Source: Toxorhynchites rutilus septentrionalis (lineage: Eukaryota; Arthropoda; Insecta; Diptera; Culicidae). Taken from it: a stretch of 64,000 bases of DNA. The notes under the pieces are model-generated. The model was not told the DNA's origin, made no database searches, and saw only the letters and a program-made list of their open reading frames with translations. Numbering within the stretch: the first letter of the stretch is position 1; each line of letters starts with the position of its first letter. A program made the position numbers and the translations under genes. Location of the stretch: assembly GCF_029784135.1 (NCBI RefSeq), contig NC_073745.1, positions 112,086,716 through 112,150,715 of the forward strand. Reading direction: 5' to 3'. Of the stretch, positions 32,802 through 43,627 are shown one piece after another.

Positions 32802-32809
32802 TATAAGAC

Positions 32810-35535
32810 CTACAAATCATTGGTTGGAGAATTGAATATAGGAAATTATTTATATTTTCATTAAAAAGTCAAACTAATTTTTGAAAAAAAAAATCATCGA
32901 AAATTAAAATTCTTTTTTCTCAAAACATGTTTTTTTTAATTTTGTAAAAAAGAAATGAATGGCCGTTACAACAAGTTATCTCTACATCGGAAGATTGGCA
33001 CTTTTACAGAGAAAATGTTTTTCGAACATGTCATGTCATGTTTTTTTTTTAAATTATTATTGATGTTTATCTCGTAACATTTTTATGTATAAATTATCGT
33101 GATTTACATGTTCTGCAAACTTTTTTGTTCATTCAGAAACATGTCAAGAACATGTCAAACGCGAGAATTTACACACAAAAATGTTACGAGTAAAACATTA
33201 CTTTTCCCAGGAGTCTCCATACAAAAATGACATGTATTTCAGAAACTATTATGGCAGTCTATATTACATAATATAGAAAATTGATGTCTTCGATAAATGC
33301 TCATGTTTTGATAACATCTAAAGCATTTTAGAATACGCTATATCGCTATCTTGACTCTAGACAATATTAGAATTAGTAGTATTTTAGTTCAAAGAACACA
33401 TTAAAAAGATGTTGGCTGAAATCCGTATATTGCTGTAAATTACTATTTTGAAACTCGGAATACACACAACTATTTTGATACTTCTTCATTCATTCTGATA
33501 CTCCAGCGTTCTAAAAACGGCTGTGAATTTTCGAATAGCAATTTAAACCCGTGTTGTTAGAAAACATTTAACGCTGTCTACATGCTGGTATTAATGTTTA
33601 TCTGGTACCTGCACCAGATAAAAGTTTGTTCCATTTTGCGAGACAAAACATCACTATAGTGTCTAAACGCCTTTGTTTATTATGATCTAGATCACCTTAA
33701 ATTAATTCAACAAGCATTCGATGCGATGAACTCCAATGGCAAGCCGAGACGAACACCAATTCATCACATCTGCATCAATATGCATTCCTAATCGAATATA
33801 TAAGTGATGCAGCACTGCCTCAGTGCACAATAATGGCATCTATCGTTGTGCATCGATCTGAATTAATCCCGTCACACCGTCGAGCCGAGCTATCGCAGGT
33901 GCGCGATCTCTATTGAAAGTGCGATCGTTTCTCACAGCCCGCTGCCGTCGTCGAATCCGCCGAATGGGATCAGAGCGGAGAGTAATCTCGTTTAGCTTCA
34001 AAACCATCAAATAAACCTAAATCTAAACCTCGGGCGCTTTGCCGTAATAAGATCAAAATGTCGTGAGACAGATCGCTTCCATACCGCTACGAGCATGTAG
34101 CCCGAGTGACATTTACACTTTCGAAAAAAGCGGTGCAGAATTTGTTTCGTTTCGCATCTGCCGCAGAGATTTATCACCTACGATTGGCTAGCTCTCTTTC
34201 ACTTTTGTTTCGGTGTGCTTTAGCTCTTAGTGCGCACGCGCACACACACATTCACAAACACGCAATGAGTGCTTTCAATCAGGGAAAACTTCAATCTCGA
34301 TGACAACGCAATGAAACGCTAGGAGACAACAGAAGGCGGTTCCATCGTGATCGATGGTGACGGATGGATGGGTTAGTGGATAGCCGATGGAGATGCAATC
34401 TCATTGGGGTAATTGATTGGAAAGAATCATCGATCCACTGTTCTGTTGATCGTTCGCGCTCCCCGCTGATCGGTTTGACTGCCTCAAACAGAGGTAATCT
34501 AAAATAGAGAGGGAGGGAGAAATGATAGCAAACTTTCCTCGCCTAAACTCCGCCCATTGTTGACTGCTGTTGCTGCTGCTGCTCGCAGTTTGAAAACTCG
34601 GTCGGTGAGAGAGAGGGAGAGAGCCGATTCAGTCGCTTTGTGTGAGCCACATTATCCATGTCGCAAGCCTCTCGCAGATTTGGTTAGAAAAATGTCGCTG
34701 AACGGTTAGAAATTTGAAGTGTAACACAGGGCGCTGGCTGGCGACAGATTTGTCGCAGTGGCGGGGGTGGTGTTGTGGGGATGTGTGCGATGCTGCACTG
34801 CACCGGCCGACCAGCATCCAACTCGCGGCTGCGCGAGAATGACCAATGTTGTATACATGTATGTTTTTAGAAGGAAAGACTGATACGCGTTTGATGCTGT
34901 TAGACGACAAACGTATTCAGAGCATCGTTTGGCTGAGCGTTGGTCTCTCGATTTCAAATTAATGGAGTGATAATTTAGCTCAAAGACAAATTTATCATCG
35001 TGTTTCTTTTTGCCGGCAGTCTTTGATAGAGATTATTATGTATTTTGCGAGACTATACAAAATATATATATATACAGACGTTGGAGCGAAGTTTTCATTT
35101 AATTGAACTTTTATGCAAATTAACAGTAGTAGTGTTCACAGTAATGTGTTTTGAGGTAGAAAAAATGGTCTAATTAATCACCCCACAGATAAAATTGGTC
35201 TGTTGTTTATTAACAACACGAGTAGGATTTATGGAAGTCGTTTGTTGTGTTTGTTAAGTGATTATAATTATATTGTAATGAAATGGTGTTATTATACCAT
35301 TTTCTGACCCAAATACCATTTTTTCAACGTTCAGTATTCGAAATAATATCAGCTTTTCTAGCAGCTGGCTCTCTCTTGATTTATGATAATGCATTTTGAT
35401 AATGTAACGAAAAAACTGATTTTGTTCAGGCCATTTTACAAATAATAGAATCGAAACAATAAATGTATAAAAAATGTAAAAGAAGAATTGCATCGAACTT
35501 TTAAACATTATTTATTTGTAATTTTTTTTTTTTTT
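32810..35535. other. unassigned; AT-rich 32.8-33.7 kb, GC-richer 33.8-35.0 kb
   Basis: No repeat family is recognised. 34500-34635 has several GAGAG tracts (34510-34525, 34605-34622) followed by a TCAGTC initiator-like motif at 34629-34634 and ATG at 34658, a pattern seen at insect promoters. The ATG frame closes after nine codons. A (CTG)n-type run lies at 34566-34585. This is suggestive only. Confidence 0.35.
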
Positions 35536-35537
35536 TC

Positions 35538-35692
35538 TGTATTATAGTGACTTTCAACGCTTCTGGCTGGTTCGTCACTTTTACCTTCCATTTTGGAAGA
35601 ATGTCGGGAGTGAGAATTGAACTCGTGATCTTGAGCGTGAGAAGTATGGATGTTACCTCCACGCCAGATCGGCTCCACCTATTTGTAAATTC
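35538..35692 (-). mobile_element. tRNA-derived SINE, family 2, copy 1
   Basis: The minus strand carries a B-box-like GAGTTCAATTCTC (35624-35612) and an upstream A-box-like region near 35660-35690. The plus-strand phrase GGTTCGTCACTTTTAC and AAGAATGTCGGGAGTGAG recur at 59573-59617. The polymerase III origin is inferred from the B-box position. Confidence 0.7.
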
Positions 35693-35699
35693 TAGATTC

Positions 35700-36523
35700 A
35701 GATCAAAACTAACTCCCAATTTGAACTCAACTGGTCCAAATGAAATTTTTAACGTTAATTTTTACCCTTAAGAAAGGCTGTTGATTAATTCTTTTTTCTC
35801 AAATCGTTTATTTGTAAGGCTCAATCGCAGAAGCTTTGCGGAACCGCTAATTCAGTTTTGTTTACATTACTTAACCATAAATCGACGGCTAGAAGCATTC
35901 GACCGATTACTCACGTTTTACTCGAGGTTAAGGGGGCAACAATTTTGTGGGACTGGTCAGGTTTGGGATATGGAAATTGGATGTTATTATTTCTCTTTAT
36001 ATACTCGCTCAGCATAATTTTTGTGCACAGACGAAGCTCAAATCGCATTTTTTCCCTTCTGCATAGTGCTCACACAAACGCTGAGGTGCGCATGCATTTC
36101 GAGACGAACGATTTGAGCGCGACCTATCCGCACGGCAGCAGAGCCACAGCTGAATGGTGCCTTCTTCTTTCTTTGTTTTTAAGAGGCTTTAAACTTGGAA
36201 GTTCATTCGCCTCTAAATGGTGCCTCGTCGCTACGTTAAGTGCTTGGCTTCGAGCAGCTCTGTGTGGGAAACACAGATTGTTCTTGTCAATTGTTTGGAT
36301 TAGATTTCTATTGTATGTTTTGATTTTATATTAGATTGGAGAATTTTCTTGGCTGTAGTGATCATATCTCGCGTAATATCGATCATACAATTTCAAGTTT
36401 AGGCTCGTTGTAAAGATGACATAAAAAAATGTTTTGCTGTTTTTTGTTTATTTCATTCAGTTGTGAGTTACATGGTGTTGGAATGGTTGCAATGGAAATC
36501 AACAAAAAAATCGGTACATTTTT
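35700..36523. other. noncoding sequence with an element-family module
   Basis: A module AGAGGCTTTAAACTTGGAAG..TTCATTCGCCTCT lies at 36181-36214 and a half-unit of the minisatellite type (GTGTGGGAAACACAGA) at about 36261. Both occur elsewhere only in the palindrome-ended elements, so 35.9-36.3 kb may be a degraded member. An open frame crossing it (35858-36334) is not credible as a gene. Confidence 0.4.
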
Positions 36524-36524
36524 T

Positions 36525-37636
36525 GACGTAGAACTACGTCTTTCATTTCTATACTGGGGTGTAAGTTCAAACTTTCGCAAACGAAAGCGTTACACCGGAG
36601 AACGAGATTTTGAGCGTTCATAGCTCCTAAACAACTGAATGAAATAGTAAGATAAACACTTCATTCGAAGGATAAAATGTATACGCGTTATATGATTGTT
36701 ACTTTTTGATCCAAAAATTTGTTTCAATAGCCCTAAAATTGCTTTCAAAACAAACTATTGAAATCACATCAATCGGTATATAAGCGAGTGCCGCTTGGAA
36801 ATCAACTCAGTTATAATTGCGCAACGATTGAGGTACTATCGCTGAAATGGATGGATGTTTCCCTAACACATACTTCAAAACAATGGAGCTAGGGGAAATT
36901 GGCATAGCAAATTAGATGCAACCAGCGGGTACTTTTGTATTCGTTTGAGTTTCTGCAAATTGGTATTTTTCCCTAACACAGACTTCAAAATCATGAAGCC
37001 TGGGGAAATCGGCATTGCAAAATAGATGCGAGCTGCGGGTACTTTTGTACTTGCTTGCGTTTCTGGAAATCGGAATGTTTCCCTAACACAGACTTCAAAA
37101 CCATAGAGCCTATGGAAATCGGCATAGCAAATTAGATGCAAGCAGCGGTTACTATTGTACTCGGATTGATTATGAATTTGATATGGTATGATACGGTGTA
37201 GTGGATATGATCGAAGTGGATATTATATTGCATATCGAAGAAATCACATTTATAAAAGCAGCGTTACAAAATTATTTGCTTACGAATGCTGCAATCGATC
37301 GTCGTTATTGGGAAGTTGGAATTGTTGGGAAAAGGGTCTTATTTTCGCTGTGTAATTCCGAGGAGGAATCCATTCCTTCTCAAGCGTTAATAATCCTGAT
37401 CCGGATCAACGATGATTCCAATTGTCGGGGATTGGGGAGTGGGTATTTCCGAGGAGGAATCGATTCCCTCTTTGAACGTTAATAATTCTTTTCCGGCTAA
37501 ACGAAGTGTGATAATCACTTTATTCGAAAGATGAAACGTCTAAGATTCATATGCTTGTTACTTATTGATTGCTAAGTCGGCGTTAGTTCTACGTCCACTT
37601 TGCGGTTCTATCAAAAATATAACCCACTTCTAGTTT
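36525..37636 (+). mobile_element. palindrome-ended element E
   Basis: The left edge is GACGTAGAACTACGTC (36525-36540) plus TTTCATTTCTATACTGGGG, shared with G. The right edge is TTAGTTCTACGTCC then CTTTGCGGTTCTATC...ATAACCCACTTCTAG (37582-37635), shared with D2 and G. The interior has a three-unit minisatellite (36850-37165), a CCGAGGAGGAATC direct repeat (37359 and 37448) and an imperfect 60-base direct repeat near each end (36652-36710 and 37508-37570). It has no protein. Confidence 0.6.
36850..37165 (+). repeat. 110-bp minisatellite, three units
   Basis: TTTCCCTAACACA(T/G)ACTTC starts at about 36858, 36968 and 37078, so the period is 110. Each unit has GGGGAAATCGGCAT-type and GCAAATTAGATGCAA-type phrases. 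It is the same family as the arrays in D1 and D2, but each unit is about 15 bases longer. Confidence 0.75.
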
Positions 37637-37639
37637 TTT

Positions 37640-38370
37640 TCTTTTATAAAGGCGATAATGCAAACCAGGCCGCTAAAATTGAGAATGGTGTTTATTGTGC
37701 TGATACTGCAACTATAAAATAAGTGCAATTTTTATTTTAGTTTATTTTATTTTAGTTTTTTATTGTGCAATACACTAAATTCAGATCTCTATTGTCAACA
37801 AATGGGCATTTTGAAGCTAGCGACCGACCAAAATTGTCCAGAATTGACCAACAGAAGCCGTATTGAATTTTTAGATTTCATTTTACATTCCTTAACATTC
37901 CATAAAAAGGGAGACTGAGCCAAAAATGAGATATGCATAAAATAATTTTTCAACCTAATTTTTTTGGAAATATTTAAAGTAAATCCAAAGGCTTCAATGC
38001 TCAGATCAGAGTCAGTATCAGTGCCAGTAGAATCACAGCAACCAAAATGCGAAAGAATTACATTATAAATGTGAGCTATTTACAGTTGAAACATCCCGGT
38101 ATTTTGCAATATTGGTATTTGAATCAAAAGTTCATTAGGAAAAAACGAAATAAAATTTGCCTCAAACAGGAACGTCCCGCCATCTGTGAAATATCAGGCT
38201 AAAAATGACAAAAATTAGATAAAATTATTTTTTTATGGACGCTTCAAACTTGACTGTGAAAAAAAGAAAGATTGGAAGAACGAGACGGACAAATAACTCC
38301 GCCTGCGAATGACGAATCTCTATAGTAGCATGTCAGAAAAAGAACCTCATTTCAAAGCCCCTAAAAGGAG
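37640..38370. other. unassigned AT-rich sequence
   Basis: Nothing supportable is seen. Confidence 0.4.
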
Positions 38371-38677
38371 GGTGGTTGTAATGGCTGTTATCCCTGGTTA
38401 CTATGGAATGAAAGTAATGGATAAACCCCTCATCCAAGGTGTTGCGTGACGCGTGCCGAGGGATTAATTGTTGGGGAGGTTTCATCAAATACCCTGCCGA
38501 TAAGGGAGCCCGTGGAGTACCGGATCACCCCCACAGTATTTTCCGCCCTTACAGCATTAAGCGGGTCACAGATGTAGCTGACCGTCTTTACAGCACAACT
38601 CGCGGTAAACTCACATGAACAATTCTAACAAGCTTTTCAGGTTCCGGCAGCCTCTTCCTGAATAATGGAGACGAACA

Positions 38678-39330
38678 ATGCTGGACAGAATAAAGTTATT
38701 TCAGGTGAACCTTCATCACGCCAAAGGAGCAAACAGCGTCCTATGCAGGAGGTTCATTCACGAAACTCTGGATGTGGCACTTATTCATGAGCCTTGGTGC
38801 TAAAGTTCTAGGATTCGGGGAAACTTTACACAAAAATGTAAGCTTCTCTATGACAGCACACAAACTGCGCCAAGAGCAACAATTCTTATACAGGATAACA
38901 TTAGGTATGTACCGATCACAGAATTCATCAACCGTGACATCGTGGCAATACAATTGGAGGTTCCAACGACCAGAGGGAAAACCGTTATCATCGTCGCTTG
39001 GGCTTATTTCCCAGGAGACAACGTTGAAGTTCCTCAATTTGAAGTTGCTGCACTGATACGACACTGTAAATTAAATAACAAACAGTTCATCATAGGATTT
39101 GACGCCATACGGTTTGGGGTAGTAGCGACATCAACGTTAGAGGTGAATGTTTGCTGGAATATTTAATGTCAAACAATTTTAACATTTGTAACCAAAAAAC
39201 GGATTGTTAACTCTATTAGACGAAAAGTTCTTGATCTAACAATCTGCAGTTCTAAACTATCAGATATGATAAAAAAAATTGGCATGAGTCAAATGATGGG
39301 GTTCGGAGAGACAGACGATGATTCCTCATG
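38678..39330 (+). pseudogene. non-LTR endonuclease relic (I/LOA type)
   Basis: The frame opens at ATG 38678 with LFQVNLHHAKGANSVLCRR, then ETLDVALIHEPW, which is the conserved Asn and Glu of the endonuclease. A stop follows at 38801-38803. After frame changes it continues with TEFINRDIVAIQLEVP, VIIVAWAYFPGDN and FEVAALIRHCKLNNKQFIIG (about 38915-39100); the expected DANAHH motif is degraded to FDAIRFG. A further shift gives RRKVLDLTICSSKLSDMI (about 39215-39270). At least three lesions make it dead. Confidence 0.7.
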
Positions 39331-40170
39331 AAGCTAGAAACCCAATCTCTTCCTGCCAGTTTTGCAACTTGATTGAGTTCGTGCTGGAGGTTGTTGGCTT
39401 CCGTAAAATCAAACGCCAGGCGCCGAAAATTGAGAGTGAGATTTGAGAGTCATACCATAGAATGTTTTGTCCAGTGCTCGTAAATACCTATCTGAACCGC
39501 CTACTAGGCCTACTAACTTCTGCTAGGTACTCGTTCACACATCCCAACAGAAGTAGAAATGTCAATAAAAGAAGATTCAAGTCAAAAATCACTTACTGAT
39601 ATGAGCCTCTTCCTCAGAGCTGATTCAAAAATACCGAGGTCTGCCACAATCCGACGCTTCGAGACTCCCTCCCGAAGCCTCTGTCGGGCCATTTGAGCAT
39701 TTCTGGAGTACATTTCTTCAAATCAATTTTCTTTTTGTGGGTCCCGTTAAAAAATTTGTTGAAAACATTTTATGATTTTTTTTTTTCAGAGCAAAACGCT
39801 AGTGCGAACTTTTACCCCACAGCCATTGCGTACCTTTGCTCCACAAGCAATTTTTGAACTAATCGAATTTTTTAAAAAAGCTCTTGAACTATTTCACAAA
39901 AACGAATACGCACTATCATCTACTATAGAATGAAGGTTTCCTTGACAGTGTAGTTTCGAACTTTCCGGTTATTTTAGGTAAGTAAATCGTCATCTCCAAA
40001 ACTGAAAAAAATTAGATCAAAACATCGCAAAACTTATTTTACCTTATATTTTTTTGCCACTTTCATGAAATGTATCTTGTTTATATGTTTGAGCTGCTGG
40101 TATAATAATGTATCAAACGAATACACTGGCCAATGCGCACTTTTACCCCGTGCGCACCTTTGCCCCGCAC

Positions 40171-40250
40171 TACTCTACTGGGTACCTGGTCACCGCGGTA
40201 TAGATGGAAATGAAAAAGCCGATCTCTTAGCAAGATTACGATTTTACAAC
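40171..40250 (+). pseudogene. RNase H fragment of a retrotransposon
   Basis: It encodes LYWVPGHRGIDGNEKADLLAR, the WVPGHxGIxGNExAD signature around the last catalytic residues of retroelement RNase H. It is only about 25 codons long. The flanking sequence on both sides is unrelated to RNase H. Confidence 0.85.
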
Positions 40251-40289
40251 TAAATTCGTCGTCTTAAATGATGAAAATTATGAAAAAGG

Positions 40290-40375
40290 AGAAGTATATC
40301 GAGCTGAATGAACTGAATGAATTGAATGAACTTATTAAACCTAACGAACCGAATGAACTGAATAAACTGAATACA
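40290..40375 (+). repeat. GAATGAACT-type minisatellite
   Basis: Irregular short repeats of AATGAACTGAAT or AATAAACTGAAT type. They are followed at 40376-40435 by a SINE-like 3' piece (TTTCAGCCTCCTGGGATGG) resembling the tail of SINE family 2. Confidence 0.55.
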
Positions 40376-40439
40376 CTTTTTTTTTATTCTTTATTTTTAA
40401 GACTTTCAGCCTCCTGGGATGGTTCGTCTCAGAACTGAA

Positions 40440-41406
40440 TAAACAGAATGAACCGATTAAAATAATAAAATAAATGGAATGAATGAGAATGTTTAGATGA
40501 CGAGAATAAGAAGAGATTATATAGTAAGAATATTTAAAAAAAATAAAAAGAAAGAGACAGAATTGAATTTTATGGAACCGTAATCCAGATTTTCAATTGC
40601 ATTTTTGAGTTATTTAATTTTTTTATTAGTTTTGAGGCTTAGAAATAAAATACCCAGGAGGCAAAATTACAACATTTTCGACACCTGCTCTTTTTCGCTT
40701 TTTATCGAGGTCACAAAACTGCAGAAGCTGCAGCCTGGGGCATTTGCGACGTGTATAAAGAAGATCTCCAGCACGGAAATGGTTTGCAATGTTCAAAAAT
40801 GGCAACATTGACGTGGATGACACGTCCCTTCTGAATTCGATGAAGAACGTCTCAAATTACTTTTGAAGGAGAACGGTCGCCAAACCAGTCGTAGATTAGC
40901 GGAAAAAATGAACCGCGGCGAATGTACAAGTGATTAACTTATTGATATAATATTTGTTTTGTTCAATATAAAAACGAACGCTACGAACTTATTCTCCAAC
41001 TCAATATAAGAGAAGTCAAATTTCAAATTCTGTGCTTCGGTATTCGAAATTCCAAACCTATTATTTATTTTACATGTAGAGAAGTTAAGCGAACCCGAAG
41101 TTATTATGTTAAACGTAATCTGTCGGAAACGACATGCAAAGATTGATTTCATTACAATAAAAATAATTTTTATGTTGTCTGTGAGAAATGATTATTTTTA
41201 ATCATCGTCGTAGAATTCAAATGTTTCTAGAAACACCACAAACGGTAGTTCTTGCATATAATAGGCAACAAAACCTTTCGCAACACCTATCTCATCCAAT
41301 ACCTACTATTTCAAAATAGTAATTTATTTAAGTTAAAGAAGAAGAACTTCTGTGTCTTAATACAAATTCCTAGGCAACCAATTCATTTGAAATTCAAGCT
41401 GCTATC
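40440..41406. other. unassigned AT-rich sequence
   Basis: 40740-40920 holds a phrase resembling a degraded mariner helix-turn-helix (a frame reading FDEERLKLLLKENGRQTSRRLAEKM at about 40838-40910). It is too short to annotate on its own. Nothing else is seen. Confidence 0.35.
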
Positions 41407-42683
41407 GGGGTTTTCAATAAGAGCGCCACAAAATTTTTTCAACAAAAAAAACGGTTTTGGATATCAATGAAATTCTTCATTCATGTGAAAGTACATTTGA
41501 TGCCATTATGTATGGAACTCGATTTCTTTTACATGGCCACCACGAGTACGCTTGCAGAAGTCCAGAACTCAATTTCCGACGGTTTTCAAGTATAAATCGG
41601 CCGATACTGCTGCAATTTCACGTTCGATATTCGTACGAAGTTCATCAGTCGTCGCTGGCTTGTTGACATAGACCATAGACTTGACGTAGCCCCACAGGAA
41701 AAAGTCTAACGGCATCAAATCGCACGACCGAGCCGGCCAATTGACTGGGTCATTTCGTGAGAAACACGATCACAAAACTTGGTTTCCAAAAAATCGATCG
41801 TTAAATTCGCTGTGTGGCTTGTGGCGCCGTTGAAAACCACATATTGTCCAACTCCATATCATCCAATCCGGCCAAAAATATTCGGTTATCATTGAGCGGT
41901 AGCGATTCCCATTCACAGTAATGTGCCGGTCTTGATCATCACGGAAGAAGTGCGGTCCAATGACGCCGCCGAACCATAAACCGCACCAAACCGTAATTTT
42001 ATTCGGGATGCTATGGTGTCTCATGGAGTACGTGTGGATTGCTGTCTGATCAATAACGCATATTTTGCTTATTGACGAAGCCATTCAGCCAGAATTGGAC
42101 CTCATCGCTGAAGATGATTTTTCGATGAAAATCCGGATAATTTTCAAGTTGTTGCTCTGCTCAATTCACGGACATACGACGCTTCTGGTGGTCAATCGGC
42201 TTCAGTTTCTGCGTCAATTCAATCTTGTAAGGATGTAGGCCAAGATCTTTTCGCAAAATTCGCCACAACGACGTCACAGAGATGCTATAGAACGACGTGT
42301 GAGAGACTAATTCGGGTCTTCCTCAATTGATGCGCTAGCGGCAGTAATATTATCGACACTACGGGCACTTCTTTGTCTCACTGGCACGGGAACATTTTGT
42401 ACTGTGCCTGTGGATTCAAATTTTCCCACTAGACGCTCAATTGTTGATCTGGCTGGACGATTATGACGATCATAAATTGGACGTAGCGCTCTTAAAGTTG
42501 AGGCCATTGACTCCGAACTTCGGTAGTAAATTTTAAACATCTCGACTCGTTGTTGGATCGTATATCTTTCCATTATGAAATGGCAACTCTTACTGAAGTG
42601 AAATTTCAAGAGAACGACAAAATATATGGCGTCGTTTGTTGTCCCTAACGATCTACTTTTGTAGCGTCCCTATTGAAATATCC
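41407..42683 (-). mobile_element. mariner-type transposon relic with inverted ends
   Basis: The ends GGGGTTTTCAATAAGAGCGC (41407 on) and, on the opposite strand, GGATATTTCAATAGGGACGC (42683 inward) match at about 20 of 27 positions and then both run into ACAAAA. The transposase relic fills the interior on the minus strand. It lies just 40 bases left of the CR1-type retrotransposon. Confidence 0.7.
41508..42573 (-). pseudogene. IS630/mariner-superfamily transposase relic
   Basis: It reads right to left. The N-terminal DNA-binding region (MERYTIQQRVEMFKIYYRSS, then LRPIYDRHNRPARSTIERLV) is followed by a stop near 42308. IIFSDEVQFWLNGFVNKQN (about 42120-42065) keeps the first catalytic Asp, followed by ITVWCGLWFGGVIGPHFFRD. 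The second catalytic motif, normally WFQQDGA, is destroyed: around 41830 about four bases are missing, removing the Asp codon and shifting frame. NWPARSCDLMPLDFFLWGYV (about 41745-41690) keeps the third Asp, and the tail is RGGHVKEIEFHT. The element is inactive. Confidence 0.8.
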
Positions 42684-42724
42684 ATTACAAGTAAAATGAA
42701 AGAAATAAAATAAAATCTGAATAA

Positions 42725-43627
42725 TTGTTCAATGGATTTAATATTTTTCAATACACGATGGTCAATTGCTTGCCAAGATCAGTGCATACTGGAGACGTAT
42801 CGATGTACATTTCAAACTCGCTAAAATTCAAAGAGCTATCGAATGAAACACGGAGAGATAACTGGTTTTTAGCTGTAGAAGTTCAAGGTAACACACTAGC
42901 TGGAATCTACACTGGAATATATCATTCACCCAGTAGTAGCGACAAAGACTTCTTACTATTTCTAGAAGATGTATGGCTACAACAAATTCTAATACATGAA
43001 CAAAAACGAATAGTGATCACTGGTGATTTCAACAGTGATTGGGCAGAGCATACAAATCCGCCAAATTAAAAGCTATCACTCAAGTCACCGGATTCAAACA
43101 AAGAGTTGTCGATCACACCAGAGTTACAAGAACACCATCGACGACTGTTGATCTGATTTTCACCAATTTTGCCGATGAAAATTGAAATTCCTCATGGTAG
43201 CAAAATTTCGGATCATGAAACAATTGGTATGATTTCGAATACTTTTGATGTTGATATATCTGAAATAAGACAGAATAAACCGTATAAATGTTGGAAGAGT
43301 TATTCGAAATTTGCATTACAATTTGTTTTAAGGTACAAACTAATTCCCATTGAAGAACAAATATTTCTTCATGATGTAGCCAAGAATCTAGAAGAAGCAC
43401 TCTGCTCTTCAATGAAACAGATAGTGACAGATAGAATATCCGGCAATCCAACACAGCGACATTCCAAAAATGAACAATGGTATAATGCTACGTTGGCATC
43501 CATCAAAAGGAAGCGTGATAAATATCTGATAACATCGAAACGTACCAAGAACATTGAACACTGGAATGCGTACAGAATATGGAGAAATATCTACGTACGT
43601 GAACTGAAAAACTCTAAAAATATATTT
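42725..43627 (+). pseudogene. retrotransposon ORF2, 5' part: endonuclease C-half and linker
   Basis: The visible endonuclease starts in mid-domain (SVHTGDVSMYISN), then has GIYHSPSSSDKDFL and ITGDFNSDW (catalytic Asp and Asn). A frameshift near 43060 leads to RVTRTPSTTVDLIFTN, and a second near 43165 to PHGSKISDHETIG, the SDH catalytic motif. The linker (WYNATLASIKRKRDKYLITS, WNAYRIWRNIYVRELKNSKN) runs to F2 at 43628. It supplies target nicking in the living element. The N-terminal third is missing. Confidence 0.85.

Larger units (their letters stand above)
38371..40260 (+). mobile_element. I/LOA-type non-LTR retrotransposon relic
   Basis: A short GC-richer stretch (38371-38677) probably represents the ORF1/ORF2 junction. 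An endonuclease relic follows at 38678-39330, and a tiny RNase H fragment lies at 40171-40250. The region between (39330-40170) does not show reverse transcriptase motifs and has probably been deleted or replaced. An endonuclease together with RNase H places it in the I/R1/LOA group. Confidence 0.6.

Noticed and set aside
35858..36334. 158-codon plus-strand open frame
   Set aside because: It runs through the AGAGGC...GCCTCT module and a minisatellite half-unit that are noncoding elsewhere. No domain is visible, and an overlapping frame is also open.
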